Positions 7,046-16,143 of a stretch of DNA of 64,000 bases are shown here, one piece after another. Position 1 is the stretch's first letter, and each line of letters begins with the position of its first letter. The translations under genes and the position numbers were made by a program. This stretch comes from Paractinoplanes maris (GTDB lineage Bacteria; Actinomycetota; Actinomycetes; Mycobacteriales; Micromonosporaceae). The notes under the pieces are model-generated. The model was not told the DNA's origin. It did not search any database and worked only from the letters and a program-made list of their open reading frames with translations. The DNA is taken from positions 372,001-436,000 of the forward strand of contig NZ_JALPVL010000006.1 of assembly GCF_023544465.1 (NCBI RefSeq). The letters are read 5' to 3'.

Positions 7046-8476
7046 TCAGACGATGGCCATGTCGACGAAGCGGGACAGGTGCAGCTGGGCCGCCACCGTC
7101 ACCGTGTCGGTGGGGCCGTTGCGGTGTTTGGCGATGATGAAGTCGGCCTCGCCCGCGCGCGGCGACTCCTTGTCGTAGTAGTCGTCTCGGTGCAGCAGGA
7201 TGACCACGTCGGCGTCCTGCTCGATCGAGCCGGACTCACGCAGATCGGACAGCTGTGGCCGCTTGTCGGTGCGCTGCTCGGGACCACGGTTCAGCTGGGA
7301 CACCGCGATCACCGGGCACTCGATCTCCTTGGCCAGCAGCTTGAGACCACGGGACAGCTCGGAGACCTCCTGCTGCCGGCTCTCGGTCTTTTTCGGCGAG
7401 GACATCAGCTGGAGATAGTCGATCACCAGGAGCTTGAGGTTGTGGCGCTGCTTGAGGCGGCGCGCCTTGGCCCGGATCTCCATCAGGTTCATGTTCGGGG
7501 TGTCGTCGACGAAGATCGGGGACTCGCTGATCTCGCCCATGCGCCGGGCCAGCTTGCTCCAGTCGTCGTCGGTCAGCTGGCCGGAGCGCAGCACGTGCAG
7601 CGGCACCCGAGCCTCGGCCGAGAGCAGGCGCATGACCATCTCGATCTTGCTCATTTCGAGCGAGAAGATGGCACTGGCACAGTTGGCCCGGATCGCCGCG
7701 TTGCGGGCGAAGTCCATGCTCACGGTCGACTTACCGAGACCGGGGCGCCCGGCCACGATGATCAGCTGGCCGGCGTGCAATCCGTTCAGCAGCCGGTCGA
7801 GGTCGGAGAAGCCGGTCGGCACGCCGGTCATCATGCCGCCGGAGGCACCGACCGCTTCGATCTCGTCGAGGGTGGGCTGCAGCATGTCACCCAGGGCGGC
7901 GAAGTCTTCGCTCACCCGCTTCTCGGTGACGTCGTAGATGGCCTGCTGGGCGAGGTCGACGATGTCGTCGACGTCACGACCGCCGTTGCCGTTCGCCCCG
8001 TAGCCGAGCTGGACGATCTTGGTGCCGGCCTCGACGAGGCGGCGGAGGATGGCCCGCTCGCTGACGATGCGCGCGTAGTAGGACGCGTTGGCCGCGGTGG
8101 GCACGCTTTCGATCAGGGTGTGCACGTAGGGCACGCCGCCGATGCGTTGCAGATCACCGGAGTCGGCCAGGGCGGCGGCCACGGTCAGCGCGTCGGCCGG
8201 CTCACCACGCCCGTACAGATCGAGGATGACGTCGTAGATCGTGCTGTGGACCGGGCGGTAGAAGTCGTGCGTCTTCAGAATCTCGACGACGTCGGCGATC
8301 GCGTCCTTGGAGAGCAGCATGCCGCCGAGCACGCCCTGCTCAGCGGCCACATCCTGCGGCGGGGACTTGTCGAAGGAGCCGCCGCCCCCGGACGGCCCAC
8401 CGCCCCCGGGCCCGCCACCCGACGGTCCCCCGCCGGAAGGTTTGGCCGGTGGCCGTGTCTCGTCGGTGATCGACAC
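7046..8476 (-). CDS. dnaB: Replicative DNA helicase DnaB
   Basis: This is the 476-residue hexameric helicase that unwinds DNA ahead of the replisome. GTG 8476 was preferred to the upstream GTG because GGAGGAGG sits directly before it. Residues 1-30 are a Gly/Pro/Ser low-complexity leader. The N-terminal DnaB domain follows (QDVAAEQGVLGGMLLSKDAI), then the RecA-like core with Walker A GRPGLGKST (Lys249), Walker B-type LLVIDYLQLM, and the DRPQLSDLRESG-type loop (here DKRPQLSDLRESGSIEQDAD). No intein interrupts it. The gene is convergent with the toxin cassette and lies beside the ribosomal/ssb operon, its usual place in actinobacteria. Confidence 0.97.
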   Translation of the reverse strand: MSITDETRPPAKPSGGGPSGGGPGGGGPSGGGGSFDKSPPQDVAAEQGVLGGMLLSKDAIADVVEILKTHDFYRPVHSTIYDVILDLYGRGEPADALTVAAALADSGDLQRIGGVPYVHTLIESVPTAANASYYARIVSERAILRRLVEAGTKIVQLGYGANGNGGRDVDDIVDLAQQAIYDVTEKRVSEDFAALGDMLQPTLDEIEAVGASGGMMTGVPTGFSDLDRLLNGLHAGQLIIVAGRPGLGKSTVSMDFARNAAIRANCASAIFSLEMSKIEMVMRLLSAEARVPLHVLRSGQLTDDDWSKLARRMGEISESPIFVDDTPNMNLMEIRAKARRLKQRHNLKLLVIDYLQLMSSPKKTESRQQEVSELSRGLKLLAKEIECPVIAVSQLNRGPEQRTDKRPQLSDLRESGSIEQDADVVILLHRDDYYDKESPRAGEADFIIAKHRNGPTDTVTVAAQLHLSRFVDMAIV

Positions 8477-8813
8477 CGGACCTCCTCCGCTCGCCGTCGT
8501 GCATGCCCTGATCAAACAGCTTGGGTATGACACTTTCGGCTGATCCCCGCCATGATCAGGAAAAACTCCCGATCAAGCCCGCGCCTGGCGGCGGCACCAC
8601 TGTACGAACCTGGCCGCGACCTGCCCAACCGCACCGGTGGACGAGCCTCGGGACAACCTGTGGACATCCCGCCCGTTCCTGTGGGCAGCCCTGTGCACAG
8701 CCTGTGTAAAACTCCTGGGGACGGTCCGCCTCAACCTTCCCGAGCAGGCATTACGCAGTCCGCGCCTGTGGAGGGCAGAAAAACTCCTGCACAAGTGCGA
8801 AAAGGTGCCTCGC
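8477..8813. other. Divergent intergenic region, dnaB / repeat-rich membrane protein
   Basis: These 337 bases must hold the promoters of dnaB (leftward) and the large rightward gene. The notable feature is a series of TGTG-starting 9-mers: TGTGGACAT at 8659, TGTGGGCAG at 8680, TGTGCACAG at 8692, TGTGTAAAA at 8703 and TGTGGAGGG at 8767. Only the first is one mismatch from a reverse DnaA box (TGTGGACAA); the others are weak. AAAGGTG at 8801-8807 is the ribosome site for the GTG at 8814. No RNA gene is visible. Confidence 0.4.
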
Positions 8814-11800
8814 GTGAGCAAGCCGTCGCGCGGAGGCGTTGCGGTTCGGACGCGCGGAAGGCACGCTTTCCACGTGGACCAACGGGAGTGGGACTACGGC
8901 GCCCGCATGTCGCGAGAGCGACGCGCCGCCGACACCTGGTCCCCCCGTGTCTCGGATGCGCCCGATTTCGCCGATCCTGAGGAGAATCGTTCCTCTCTGA
9001 CCGACACCGGCAGCCTGCGGCCCAGCGCCGAGGCGCTCGACTGGCAGCGCCGGGCCGACGCGTGGGCCCAGCAGGCCGAGTCCGACCCGCACCAGTCCGT
9101 CGAGCCGGCCAGTCGCTGGTCCGACGCGGCTTCCACCGGCCGGCCCACGTTCCCGGCCGACGGTGTCGGCTGGCGCACCGAGACGGCCGAGTGGCGCGCG
9201 ACCGGCGCCCGCTGGCGGCAGACCACCGAGTGGCGCTCCACCACCGGCACCCACGTCTGGCGGTCGACCACCGAGGCGTGGCAGACCGACGGCAACAGCT
9301 CCTACCCCGCGGTGGCCGAGACCCCGATGTCCCAGCCGGCGCTGTCCGACACGGCGTGGTCCGAGCAGCCCGAGGAGGAGACCCGCCCGGCCTGGCAGCA
9401 GTTCACCGAGCCCGAGACGCCGAGCCGGCAGCAGGCGGGCACGGCGTCCGGCCGGTCGGGCGAGTCGGCCGTTCCGAGCTGGCAGCAGCCGTCGCCGCGC
9501 ACTCCCGCCGAGAGCTCCCCGTCGTGGCAGCAGCTGGTCGAGCCCGGTCAGCAGCAGTCCTGGAATTCCCGCCCGTCCTGGCAGCGGGACGCCATCGAGG
9601 GCTCGGCGACCTGGACGGATCTCACCGACCAGCGCTCGGCCGCCCCCGCCGACTCCAGCTCGACCTGGCTGCGCTCGGAGGAGCCGCGCGACGACGGCCG
9701 TCACCTGGTCCGCGAGGACGACCGCGCCGCATGGCGACGCGACGCCGGCGGTGGGTCACCCTCGGTGGGGCGCCGTCGCGCTCCCGAGCCTGGTTCCGCT
9801 CCTTCCGGCGGTACGGGTTGGTCCGGCGCACGCTCCGACCCGGAGAACGGTGAGAACACCGACAGCTGGGCCCGGCACACCGACACGGGTGGCATCCAGC
9901 TGTACGGGGACACGCCCGCCCAGCCCTCGTCGACCTGGGGCACCGGCTTCGGCTCCCGCAACGTCAACCGCCGCGACGAGAGCGCCCGTCAGGCGCCCGG
10001 GGCCTACCCGGATGGTCCCGGCTACGAGATGCCGCCCGCGACGCCGTACGAGCCACCCCGGCGCCCGCCCCGCCGCGACGACACCTCCGGCGCCCGCGCT
10101 CTCCCACCCGGCGGCTACGACGAGACCCCGCGCTCGCGCTACACCCCTCAGGACGAGCCGCCCCGCTACGCCGACGAAGCCCCCCGTTACGCCGACGAGG
10201 CGCCGGGCGGCCGCGGCCGTCGCGGTCACCGCTACGCCGACGAGCCGGATGCCCGCCGCTACGCCGACGAGCCGGACGCTCCCCGCCGCGCCGAGGAGCC
10301 GGACTCTCCCCGCCGCGCCGACACCGGTTCCTTTTCGCCGCCCGAGCCGCGCGCACCCCGCCGCGCCCGTTCCGAGGCCGACGAGACGGCCACCTTCAGC
10401 GCCGTCCCGATGCCGGCCCCGCAGCCGTCCGTCGCCCAGCGCAGCGCCATCCCGATGCCGGCTCCACCGCCCACCTCGGCGCCGCGCAGCAGCGCCGCAC
10501 CGCCGACCGCCGCTCCGCGCAGCGCCCCACCGCCCACTGCGGCACCACGCAGCGCACCGCCGCCCTCAGCCGCCCGGAGCGCCCGGCCGCCCGCCTCGGC
10601 GCCCCGCAGTGCTGTCCCTATGCCGACGTCGCCGCCGTCCTCCGCGCCCCGCAGCGGGCCGCCCAAGGGGCGCGCCCGATACAACGCGGGTGGCAGCGAC
10701 TGGCGGGAGCAGACCGGTTCCTGGGAGGCGGAGCCCGACACCAGCAGCTGGGTCCGTGACCCCGACACCGGCCAGTGGAGCCGTTCCGAGGACGACCCGC
10801 GCATCCTCGCGTGGCGCCGCGAGGCCGACCGCCGCGAGGCGATGGGCGCGGGCCCGCGCGCGCTGCCGCCACCGCCGCTCGCCGCCGATCCCGAAACCGG
10901 CCCCCGCCAACCGGAGCAGCAACAGCCCACCGGCTGGCGCACCACGCCTCCACAGCCCTTGCCCCCGGGTCCGACACCGCGCAGCGCGGCTCCCTGGGGC
11001 GGTGGCCCGGCCCCCACCAGCTCAATCCCCGCCCGCGACCCGTACGGCGCCGCGCCCACGGGTCCGGTCACCGACCGCGACCCCTACGGCGCCGCGCCCA
11101 CCAGCGCGCTGCCCGCCCGCGACCCGTACGGCGAGCCCCGCGGCTACAGCACCACACCATCCAGCTCGGTGCCGGCGCGCGACCCGTACGACCAGCCCCG
11201 TGCCTACGGCGCCACGCCGGCCACCGGCGACTCTCCCGGTTACGGCGCCACGCCCACCAGCTCCGTGCCCACCCGCGAGCCGCAGGGCTACGGCGAGCCC
11301 CGCAGCTACGGCGCCACCCCCGACCCATACGGCGAGCCCCGCAATTACGGCGCCGCACCGACGAGCTCCGTGCCGGCCCGCGACCCGTACGGCTACGGCG
11401 CCACACCCGCCGACGCCGGCCCCTACGGCGAGCGCCGCAACTACGGCGCCACACCCACCAGCTCCGGGCCGGCCCGCGACCCGTACGACGAGCCCCGCGG
11501 TTACAGCGCCACACCCACGAGCTCAGTCCCCGCCCGAGACCCATACGGCACCGGCACCACACCGACGAGCTCAGTCCCCGCCCGCGACCCTTACGGCTAC
11601 GGCGCCGCGCCCGCAAGCTCGGTCCCGTACGACCAGCCCCGCGGCTACGGCAGCGCACCCACCAGCTCGGGCCCCGCCCGCAACCCGTACGGCGACGACA
11701 GCCCCCCACCGCGGCGCGGCTATCGTGACGAGCCCGGCAACGCACCGCGCAGCGGCACGGCATACAGCGGTCAGCCCGCCCTGCCGAGCGCCCCGCGCAG

Positions 11801-12857
11801 CGCCCCCGGCTACGGCGCCGAGGCTCCGACCGGCGTGCCCGGCGGTCCGCTCAACTATTCCGGGTCCGCTCCGGTCAGCGCTCCGCGTGGCACCTCCGGC
11901 TATGCGGGCGCCGCATCGGTCCCGGGGCCGGCCAGCGGCGTCCCGCAATACAACCCGCAGGAGCAGCCGCCTCGCTCCGGCCGCCGGCGCGCCGGGGACG
12001 ATGAACCGACCTCCCGGCGCGGCGCCCCCGACCCGAGCGCGTACGCCGCGGAGCCGGTGAACCCCGAATCGTGGCGACCCGATTCCGCTCCGCCCGATCG
12101 CCCACGCCCCGACGACATCCCGCCGTGGTCACGCGGCGAGCAGACCGACGCCCGGCCACCCACCGATCCGGCCCAGTGGCACCTCGACGAACGCCGCGAG
12201 CGAGCCCGCGGCAGCGCGGTCTACCGCGACGGCGGCGGCGCCGACTGGCGACGCGATCTGGCCGACCAGGCCGATCTCGCCGAAGGCGAGTCCCGACGAT
12301 TCGGCACCTCGGATTACGTGCCCTTTCGGTCGAGCGGCTCAGCCGCGGTCTCGGGACAATCCAACTTATCCACCACGTCGACCTCGCTGATCTCGCCGGT
12401 TCCGCGCGAGGCCGGTGCGCCGGCCTCCTCACGACGGGCCGCCGCGAGCTGGAACGGTCCCTCCGGGGCGTACGAGCGCCGGCCGGTCACCGGCGCCTAT
12501 CCGACCGGCCGGAAGAGCGATCTGCTCGATCCGGACGACGAGGAGGACGACCAGGAGTCCGGCAGCCCGCTCGCCGCCGTCGGTTACACCGTGATCTGGT
12601 ATGGCGTTCCCGTCGTTCTCTTCGTCGCCTACATGCTGGTGGTCGGCTCCGGCGCACAGGGCCACGCTCTGGGAACGCTGGCCAAGGCGGCCCCGCAGTT
12701 CTTGATCTCACTGGTGCTCAGCGTGCTCGTCGCGCTCGGTCTGCGCTTCGTGAGTCACTCGTGGAAGGCGGTCAGCGTCGGCCTGGCCGCCGCCGTGGTC
12801 GGCGGCGGACTCGCCACCGTCCTGACCTCGGCCATCACCGGCAACAGCCTCAGCTGA
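8814..12857 (+). CDS. Large Pro/Ser/Tyr-rich repeat protein with C-terminal membrane helices
   Basis: The 1347-residue protein has no recognised function. The frame is open further upstream, but GTG 8814 has a ribosome site (AAAGGTG, spacing 6). Residues 1-600 are hydrophilic with many Trp, Ser and Gln (SWQQ-like units), then Arg/Tyr/Asp-rich (RRYADEPD units) and Ala/Pro-rich segments. Residues 735-965 contain about ten imperfect copies of a TSSVPARDPYG unit. The end (PLAAVGYTVIWYGVPVVLFV..., APQFLISLVLSVLVALGL, VSVGLAAAVVGGGLATVL) forms three membrane helices, and only this part looks like a folded conserved domain. It probably exposes a long disordered domain to the cytoplasm or wall. Its location between dnaB and rplI suggests a lineage-specific conserved protein. 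Confidence 0.75.
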   Translation: MSKPSRGGVAVRTRGRHAFHVDQREWDYGARMSRERRAADTWSPRVSDAPDFADPEENRSSLTDTGSLRPSAEALDWQRRADAWAQQAESDPHQSVEPASRWSDAASTGRPTFPADGVGWRTETAEWRATGARWRQTTEWRSTTGTHVWRSTTEAWQTDGNSSYPAVAETPMSQPALSDTAWSEQPEEETRPAWQQFTEPETPSRQQAGTASGRSGESAVPSWQQPSPRTPAESSPSWQQLVEPGQQQSWNSRPSWQRDAIEGSATWTDLTDQRSAAPADSSSTWLRSEEPRDDGRHLVREDDRAAWRRDAGGGSPSVGRRRAPEPGSAPSGGTGWSGARSDPENGENTDSWARHTDTGGIQLYGDTPAQPSSTWGTGFGSRNVNRRDESARQAPGAYPDGPGYEMPPATPYEPPRRPPRRDDTSGARALPPGGYDETPRSRYTPQDEPPRYADEAPRYADEAPGGRGRRGHRYADEPDARRYADEPDAPRRAEEPDSPRRADTGSFSPPEPRAPRRARSEADETATFSAVPMPAPQPSVAQRSAIPMPAPPPTSAPRSSAAPPTAAPRSAPPPTAAPRSAPPPSAARSARPPASAPRSAVPMPTSPPSSAPRSGPPKGRARYNAGGSDWREQTGSWEAEPDTSSWVRDPDTGQWSRSEDDPRILAWRREADRREAMGAGPRALPPPPLAADPETGPRQPEQQQPTGWRTTPPQPLPPGPTPRSAAPWGGGPAPTSSIPARDPYGAAPTGPVTDRDPYGAAPTSALPARDPYGEPRGYSTTPSSSVPARDPYDQPRAYGATPATGDSPGYGATPTSSVPTREPQGYGEPRSYGATPDPYGEPRNYGAAPTSSVPARDPYGYGATPADAGPYGERRNYGATPTSSGPARDPYDEPRGYSATPTSSVPARDPYGTGTTPTSSVPARDPYGYGAAPASSVPYDQPRGYGSAPTSSGPARNPYGDDSPPPRRGYRDEPGNAPRSGTAYSGQPALPSAPRSAPGYGAEAPTGVPGGPLNYSGSAPVSAPRGTSGYAGAASVPGPASGVPQYNPQEQPPRSGRRRAGDDEPTSRRGAPDPSAYAAEPVNPESWRPDSAPPDRPRPDDIPPWSRGEQTDARPPTDPAQWHLDERRERARGSAVYRDGGGADWRRDLADQADLAEGESRRFGTSDYVPFRSSGSAAVSGQSNLSTTSTSLISPVPREAGAPASSRRAAASWNGPSGAYERRPVTGAYPTGRKSDLLDPDDEEDDQESGSPLAAVGYTVIWYGVPVVLFVAYMLVVGSGAQGHALGTLAKAAPQFLISLVLSVLVALGLRFVSHSWKAVSVGLAAAVVGGGLATVLTSAITGNSLS
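11015..11697 (+). repeat. Imperfect coding repeats, TSSVPARDPYG unit
   Basis: About ten degenerate copies of a unit coding TSSVPARDPYG, separated by 5-15 residues such as RGYGAT or RNYGAT, lie inside the large membrane-protein gene. Copies differ at several codons (SSIPARDPY, SALPARDPY, SSGPARNPY), which indicates old internal duplication with drift. Confidence 0.8.
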
Positions 12858-12924
12858 CCTCGCCCGCCAACCAGTCCGGTCGACCGGGCGCAAGGCGGCG
12901 CCGGGAGCGGACCGGGACACACAA

Positions 12925-12960
12925 ACGGCGCGCCGAGATCCGTGGATCTCGACGCGCCGT
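12925..12960. terminator. Bidirectional terminator
   Basis: A 17-bp stem with one mismatch (ACGGCGCGCCGAGATCC against GGATCTCGACGCGCCGT) and a 2-base centre. It lies between the rightward membrane-protein gene and the end of the leftward rpsF-ssb-rpsR-rplI operon, so it can stop transcription from both sides. Confidence 0.75.
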
Positions 12961-12979
12961 CCGAACGCGCGAGGCGGTC

Positions 12980-13429
12980 TTACTTGGCGGCGACGACGTT
13001 CACCGGGAACGTCGCGGTCACCTCGGGGTGGAGCTTGACCTGGACGTTGTAGGCGCCCGTGGTCTTGATGTGGCTGGGCAGCTCGAGGCGGCGCCGGTCG
13101 AGCGACGGACCGCCGGCGGCCTTGACCGCGTCGACGATCTCAGCCGAGGTGATCGAGCCGAACAGCCGGCCACCGTTGCCGGAGCGGGCGGTCAGCGTCA
13201 CCTTGAGACCGGAGAGCTGGCCCTTGACCTCGTTGGCCTGGCCCAGGTCACGGATCTCCCGGGCGTCACGCGCCCGGCGGATGACCGCGACCTGCTTCTC
13301 CCCGCCCTTGGTCCACTGGATCGCGAACCCCTGCGGGAGCAGGTAGTTACGGCCGTAGCCGTTCTTGACCTCGACGACATCGCCGGGGGTGCCGAGGCCC
13401 GACACCTCCTGGGTGAGGATGATCTTCAT
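12980..13429 (-). CDS. rplI: Ribosomal protein L9 (bL9)
   Basis: This 149-residue large-subunit protein binds domain V of 23S rRNA. The start MKIILTQEVSGLGTPGDVV and the segment VKNGYGRNYLLPQGFA are the L9 signature. The C-terminal domain follows a long helix (GGEKQVAVIRRARDAREIRDL). Length is normal for the family. It is the last gene of the rpsF-ssb-rpsR-rplI operon, followed by a strong hairpin. Confidence 0.97.
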   Translation of the reverse strand: MKIILTQEVSGLGTPGDVVEVKNGYGRNYLLPQGFAIQWTKGGEKQVAVIRRARDAREIRDLGQANEVKGQLSGLKVTLTARSGNGGRLFGSITSAEIVDAVKAAGGPSLDRRRLELPSHIKTTGAYNVQVKLHPEVTATFPVNVVAAK

Positions 13430-13443
13430 ATTCGTGACCCTCC

Positions 13444-13683
13444 TCAGCGCGCCGTCGCCGTGTACGGCAGAAGCGCCATCTCACGAGCGTTCTTGACAGC
13501 GCGGGCGATCTGACGCTGCTGCTGGGAGGTCACCCCGGTGACCCGGCGGGCACGGATCTTGCCCCGGTCGGAGATGAACTTCCGCAGCAGCGCGGTGTCC
13601 TTGTAGTCGATGTAGGTGATCCCGTCCTTGTCGAGCGGGTTCACCTTCTTCTTCGGCTTGCGAAGCGCCGCAGCCTTAGCCAT
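13444..13683 (-). CDS. rpsR: Ribosomal protein S18 (bS18)
   Basis: The 79-residue small-subunit protein starts at ATG 13683 (MAKAAALRKPKKKVNPL). The frame is open further upstream, but family length and the start MAK decide the choice. The core YKDTALLRKFISDRGKIRARRVTGV with the QQQRQIARAVKNAREMALLPY tail is diagnostic. The N-terminus has none of the paired CxxC cysteines found in zinc-binding (C+) S18 paralogues, so this is a zinc-independent form. S18 pairs with S6, encoded in the same operon. Confidence 0.96.
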   Translation of the reverse strand: MAKAAALRKPKKKVNPLDKDGITYIDYKDTALLRKFISDRGKIRARRVTGVTSQQQRQIARAVKNAREMALLPYTATAR

Positions 13684-13733
13684 TGCTCTTACTCCTGAAC
13701 TCGGTAAGCCCGGACTGGGGTGGACCCAGCGGG

Positions 13734-14324
13734 CTAGAAGGGAGGCTCGTCGTCGAACGAGGAGTTGCTGCCACCGCCGGAGGTGCTGCCACCGGAACGG
13801 CCGCCGCCACTGGAGGCCGGAGCCGCCGTCGCCCACGGGTCGTCGAAGTTGTTGTTGCTTCCTCCGCCGCCACCGCTGGGCTGCCGGTTGCCACCGCCAC
13901 CGCCACCACCGGAGGCGCCGAAGCCGCCGCCTGAAGTGCCGCCCGAGCCACCGCCGGAGCGGTTCATGCGCTGCACCTTCGCCGTGGCATACCGCAGCGA
14001 CGGGCCGATCTCGTCGACCTCGAGCTCGTAGACGGTGCGCTTCTCGCCCTCGCGGGTCTCGTAAGACCGCTGGCGCAACCGGCCCTGCACGATCACCCGT
14101 GAGCCGCGCTGAAGCGACTCGGCGACGTGCTCGGCGGCGTCACGCCAGATGTTGCACGCGAGGAAGAGTGGCTCGCCGTCTTTCCACTCGCCCGACTGCC
14201 GGTCCAAGGTCCGCGGCGTCGAAGCGATGCGGAACTTGGCAACCGCCGCACCCGAAGGGGTGAAGCGCAGCTCGGGGTCGTCGGTCAAGTTCCCGACGAC
14301 CGTGATGGTGGTTTCTCCTGCCAT
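13734..14324 (-). CDS. ssb: Single-stranded DNA-binding protein
   Basis: This 196-residue protein has an OB-fold domain in residues 1-115 (TTITVVGNLTDDPELRFTPSG, WRDAAEHVAESLQRGSRVIVQGRL), a Gly/Ser/Asn-rich flexible linker, and the acidic tip FDDEPPF that recruits partner proteins. SSB coats single-stranded DNA in replication and repair. Its place between rpsF and rpsR is the standard bacterial operon. Confidence 0.97.
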   Translation of the reverse strand: MAGETTITVVGNLTDDPELRFTPSGAAVAKFRIASTPRTLDRQSGEWKDGEPLFLACNIWRDAAEHVAESLQRGSRVIVQGRLRQRSYETREGEKRTVYELEVDEIGPSLRYATAKVQRMNRSGGGSGGTSGGGFGASGGGGGGGNRQPSGGGGGSNNNFDDPWATAAPASSGGGRSGGSTSGGGSNSSFDDEPPF

Positions 14325-14436
14325 GATCTTCTCCTCGCCGCTTCGCTCGTTCGTTGGAGGCTCTCAGAACCCCCTGACAAAAACGAGGCTCCGCGGATTT
14401 AACCCCTGCCCGGGCGGCAAAGCCGCCTGGAGCAAC

Positions 14437-14727
14437 TCAGCGGGTCTCGGGCCGGATGACCTTGGTGCGGAGGATGGACTCGTTGAGCCGGAGCTGACGG
14501 TCCAGCTCAGCCACGGCCTCGGGCGTCGCCTGCAGGTCGACGACCGCGTAGATGCCTTCGGCCTTCTTGTTGATCTCGAACGAGAGCCGGCGACGGCCCC
14601 AGACGTCGAGCTTCTCCACCGAGCCACCCGCGGTCCTGATGACGTTCAGGTACTGATCGAGCGACGGGGCGACGGTGCGCTCCTCGAGCGAGGGGTCGAG
14701 GATCACCATGAGTTCGTAATGACGCAA
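14437..14727 (-). CDS. rpsF: Ribosomal protein S6 (bS6)
   Basis: This is a 96-residue small-subunit protein (LRHYELMVILDPSLEE..., WGRRRLSFEINKKAEGIYAVVDL). The start is a TTG at 14727, six bases after a strong GGAGGTGAG ribosome site. The frame stays open upstream, but only this start gives the family length and the invariant RHYE N-terminus. It is first in the operon and partners with S18 on 16S rRNA. Confidence 0.95.
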   Translation of the reverse strand: MRHYELMVILDPSLEERTVAPSLDQYLNVIRTAGGSVEKLDVWGRRRLSFEINKKAEGIYAVVDLQATPEAVAELDRQLRLNESILRTKVIRPETR

Positions 14728-14755
14728 GACTTTCTCACCTCCTGTGGGCTTGGCG

Positions 14756-14772
14756 GCCACGGTCTCTCCGTG
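14756..14772 (-). promoter_or_regulatory. Small leader hairpin upstream of rpsF
   Basis: CCACGG and CCGTGG can pair around a 3-base loop, extended by one G-C pair, about 30 bases before the rpsF ribosome site. S6-S18 complexes are known to bind rpsF leaders in other bacteria. Whether this hairpin is such a site is a guess, since the conserved CCG loop is not clearly present. Confidence 0.25.
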
Positions 14773-14875
14773 GCAGGAGGTCTTGTGTCGCTCGCAGTCA
14801 GCAAGAAACCGTGGGACCCGCCCACGGCAACCGCACTGCGAACCGAGCAATCATACCCATGACCGGCGCGCGACC

Positions 14876-14910
14876 AAAAAGAAGGACCCCGTCGGTCGAC
14901 GGGGTCCTTC
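14876..14910 (-). terminator. Intrinsic terminator of the leftward surface-protein gene
   Basis: A perfect 14-bp stem (GAAGGACCCCGTCG with CGACGGGGTCCTTC) with a 2-base centre. Read leftward it is followed by five T residues. It lies about 110 bases after the stop at 15021 and before the rpsF leader, insulating the ribosomal operon. Confidence 0.85.
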
Positions 14911-15020
14911 CTGGTGGAGCCGCGGGGCGTCCGATCCGCATTCGTTGGGTGGGACCTGGGGAGGAACGACCACACCGATGAGGTTGGACGCGGCCGCCCC
15001 GCGGAGCTCGTGGCAAAAGA

Positions 15021-16013
15021 CTAAGCGATCTCGGCCCGATTTGCACGTTGCGACACGAATGCCCGAATTGCCGCAACTGTTACTCCGACCACACACACCG
15101 CCGCGGTCAGGGCGAGCAGGCCCAGCGGTCCGCCCTCCCGGATCGGCTCCATCGTCGCCACGGGCTCGGCCGCGGCGATCTCCGTGGGGGTCGGGGTGGC
15201 TGCGGCCGGTTCGGCGTCGATCGTCATCGGGTCGACATCCAGGCCCGGTACGCCCGGGAGAAGCGCCGGGGACTCGCTGGGCGGCATGCCGTCGAGGGCG
15301 GGCGCGGCGCTCGCCGGCGTACGGGGAACGGTCTTGGTCTTGACGGGACGCGAAGTGGCCGCGCTGTGCGGCAGGGACTGGGCCGCGGTGGTGGCCGCGT
15401 GAGCCGCGCCCCGGGGACGCCGATCGGCCTGCCGGTGGGCGTCGGGACGACTTCTCGCGGGCTTGACCCGGGTGGGACGCTCGGCCGGCGAGGCCGCCCA
15501 CGGTGCCGACGATCCGGCCGAGCCGTCGCCGTCGCCGTCGCCGGCCGGCGCCAGGGACATCGGCGTCGCATCGTCCGCGGTGGGCGCCGGATCGGGGTCG
15601 GGCCGGCTCGCCGCCGCGTCGGACGGCGAGGCGGTGACCATGACCGGGGTGACGTCGTCGCCCACCGGACAGCTCGGCTTGAGCAGCACCGACGTCGTGC
15701 CGCGGCGGAAGATCACGTCGGTCGACGCATCGTTCGGCACCGTGCCCTTGCGGTCGCCCCCGAGCATCAGCTCCGCCGCGTATCCGGTCTGGTTGACCAC
15801 CCGGATCGTGCTCTGCGCCGGGACAGTCATCGACTCCACGCTGGGGCGCGAGTTGCAGGAGATGCCGAACATCCCACTGCCGGAGAAGGTCACCGCAAGG
15901 GTGCCCTCGGGAATCGGTTGCGCGCTGGCCGAGCCGATCGCCAGCATGGGCGCACCGAAGACCAGACCCCCCAGCACGATCGCCGTCACCCGCTGTCGGA
16001 CCTGCCGAGACAT
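15021..16013 (-). CDS. Exported, membrane-anchored surface protein of unknown function
   Basis: This 330-residue protein has a signal peptide (RQRVTAIVLGGLVFGAPMLA, cleavage near ASA-QP at about residue 32). A folded N-terminal domain of about 100 residues follows, with two cysteines (GISCNSRP, KPSCPVGD) and a cupredoxin-like strand pattern (IRVVNQTGYAAELMLGG). A long Pro/Ala/Thr-rich spacer leads to one C-terminal membrane helix (GLLALTAAVCVVGVTVAAI). It looks like a wall-spanning stalk protein. I do not recognise a named family. It diverges from the nfo gene. Confidence 0.7.
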   Translation of the reverse strand: MSRQVRQRVTAIVLGGLVFGAPMLAIGSASAQPIPEGTLAVTFSGSGMFGISCNSRPSVESMTVPAQSTIRVVNQTGYAAELMLGGDRKGTVPNDASTDVIFRRGTTSVLLKPSCPVGDDVTPVMVTASPSDAAASRPDPDPAPTADDATPMSLAPAGDGDGDGSAGSSAPWAASPAERPTRVKPARSRPDAHRQADRRPRGAAHAATTAAQSLPHSAATSRPVKTKTVPRTPASAAPALDGMPPSESPALLPGVPGLDVDPMTIDAEPAAATPTPTEIAAAEPVATMEPIREGGPLGLLALTAAVCVVGVTVAAIRAFVSQRANRAEIA

Positions 16014-16143
16014 GCACCATCTCCCACGTCGCCCCGGCCCGTGGGCCGGTATCGGTCAAATGTGATCAATGGAGCTAACGAGACCCGGCAAGGCGCGGTG
16101 ACGCGCGGCGGAAACTGTCGGACGCGCGTCGTAGTCTCGTCCC

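Noticed and set aside
8867..8880. TTTCCACGTGGACC near the start of the repeat-rich protein
   Set aside because: It shares only the CACGTG core with parS; the arms do not match.
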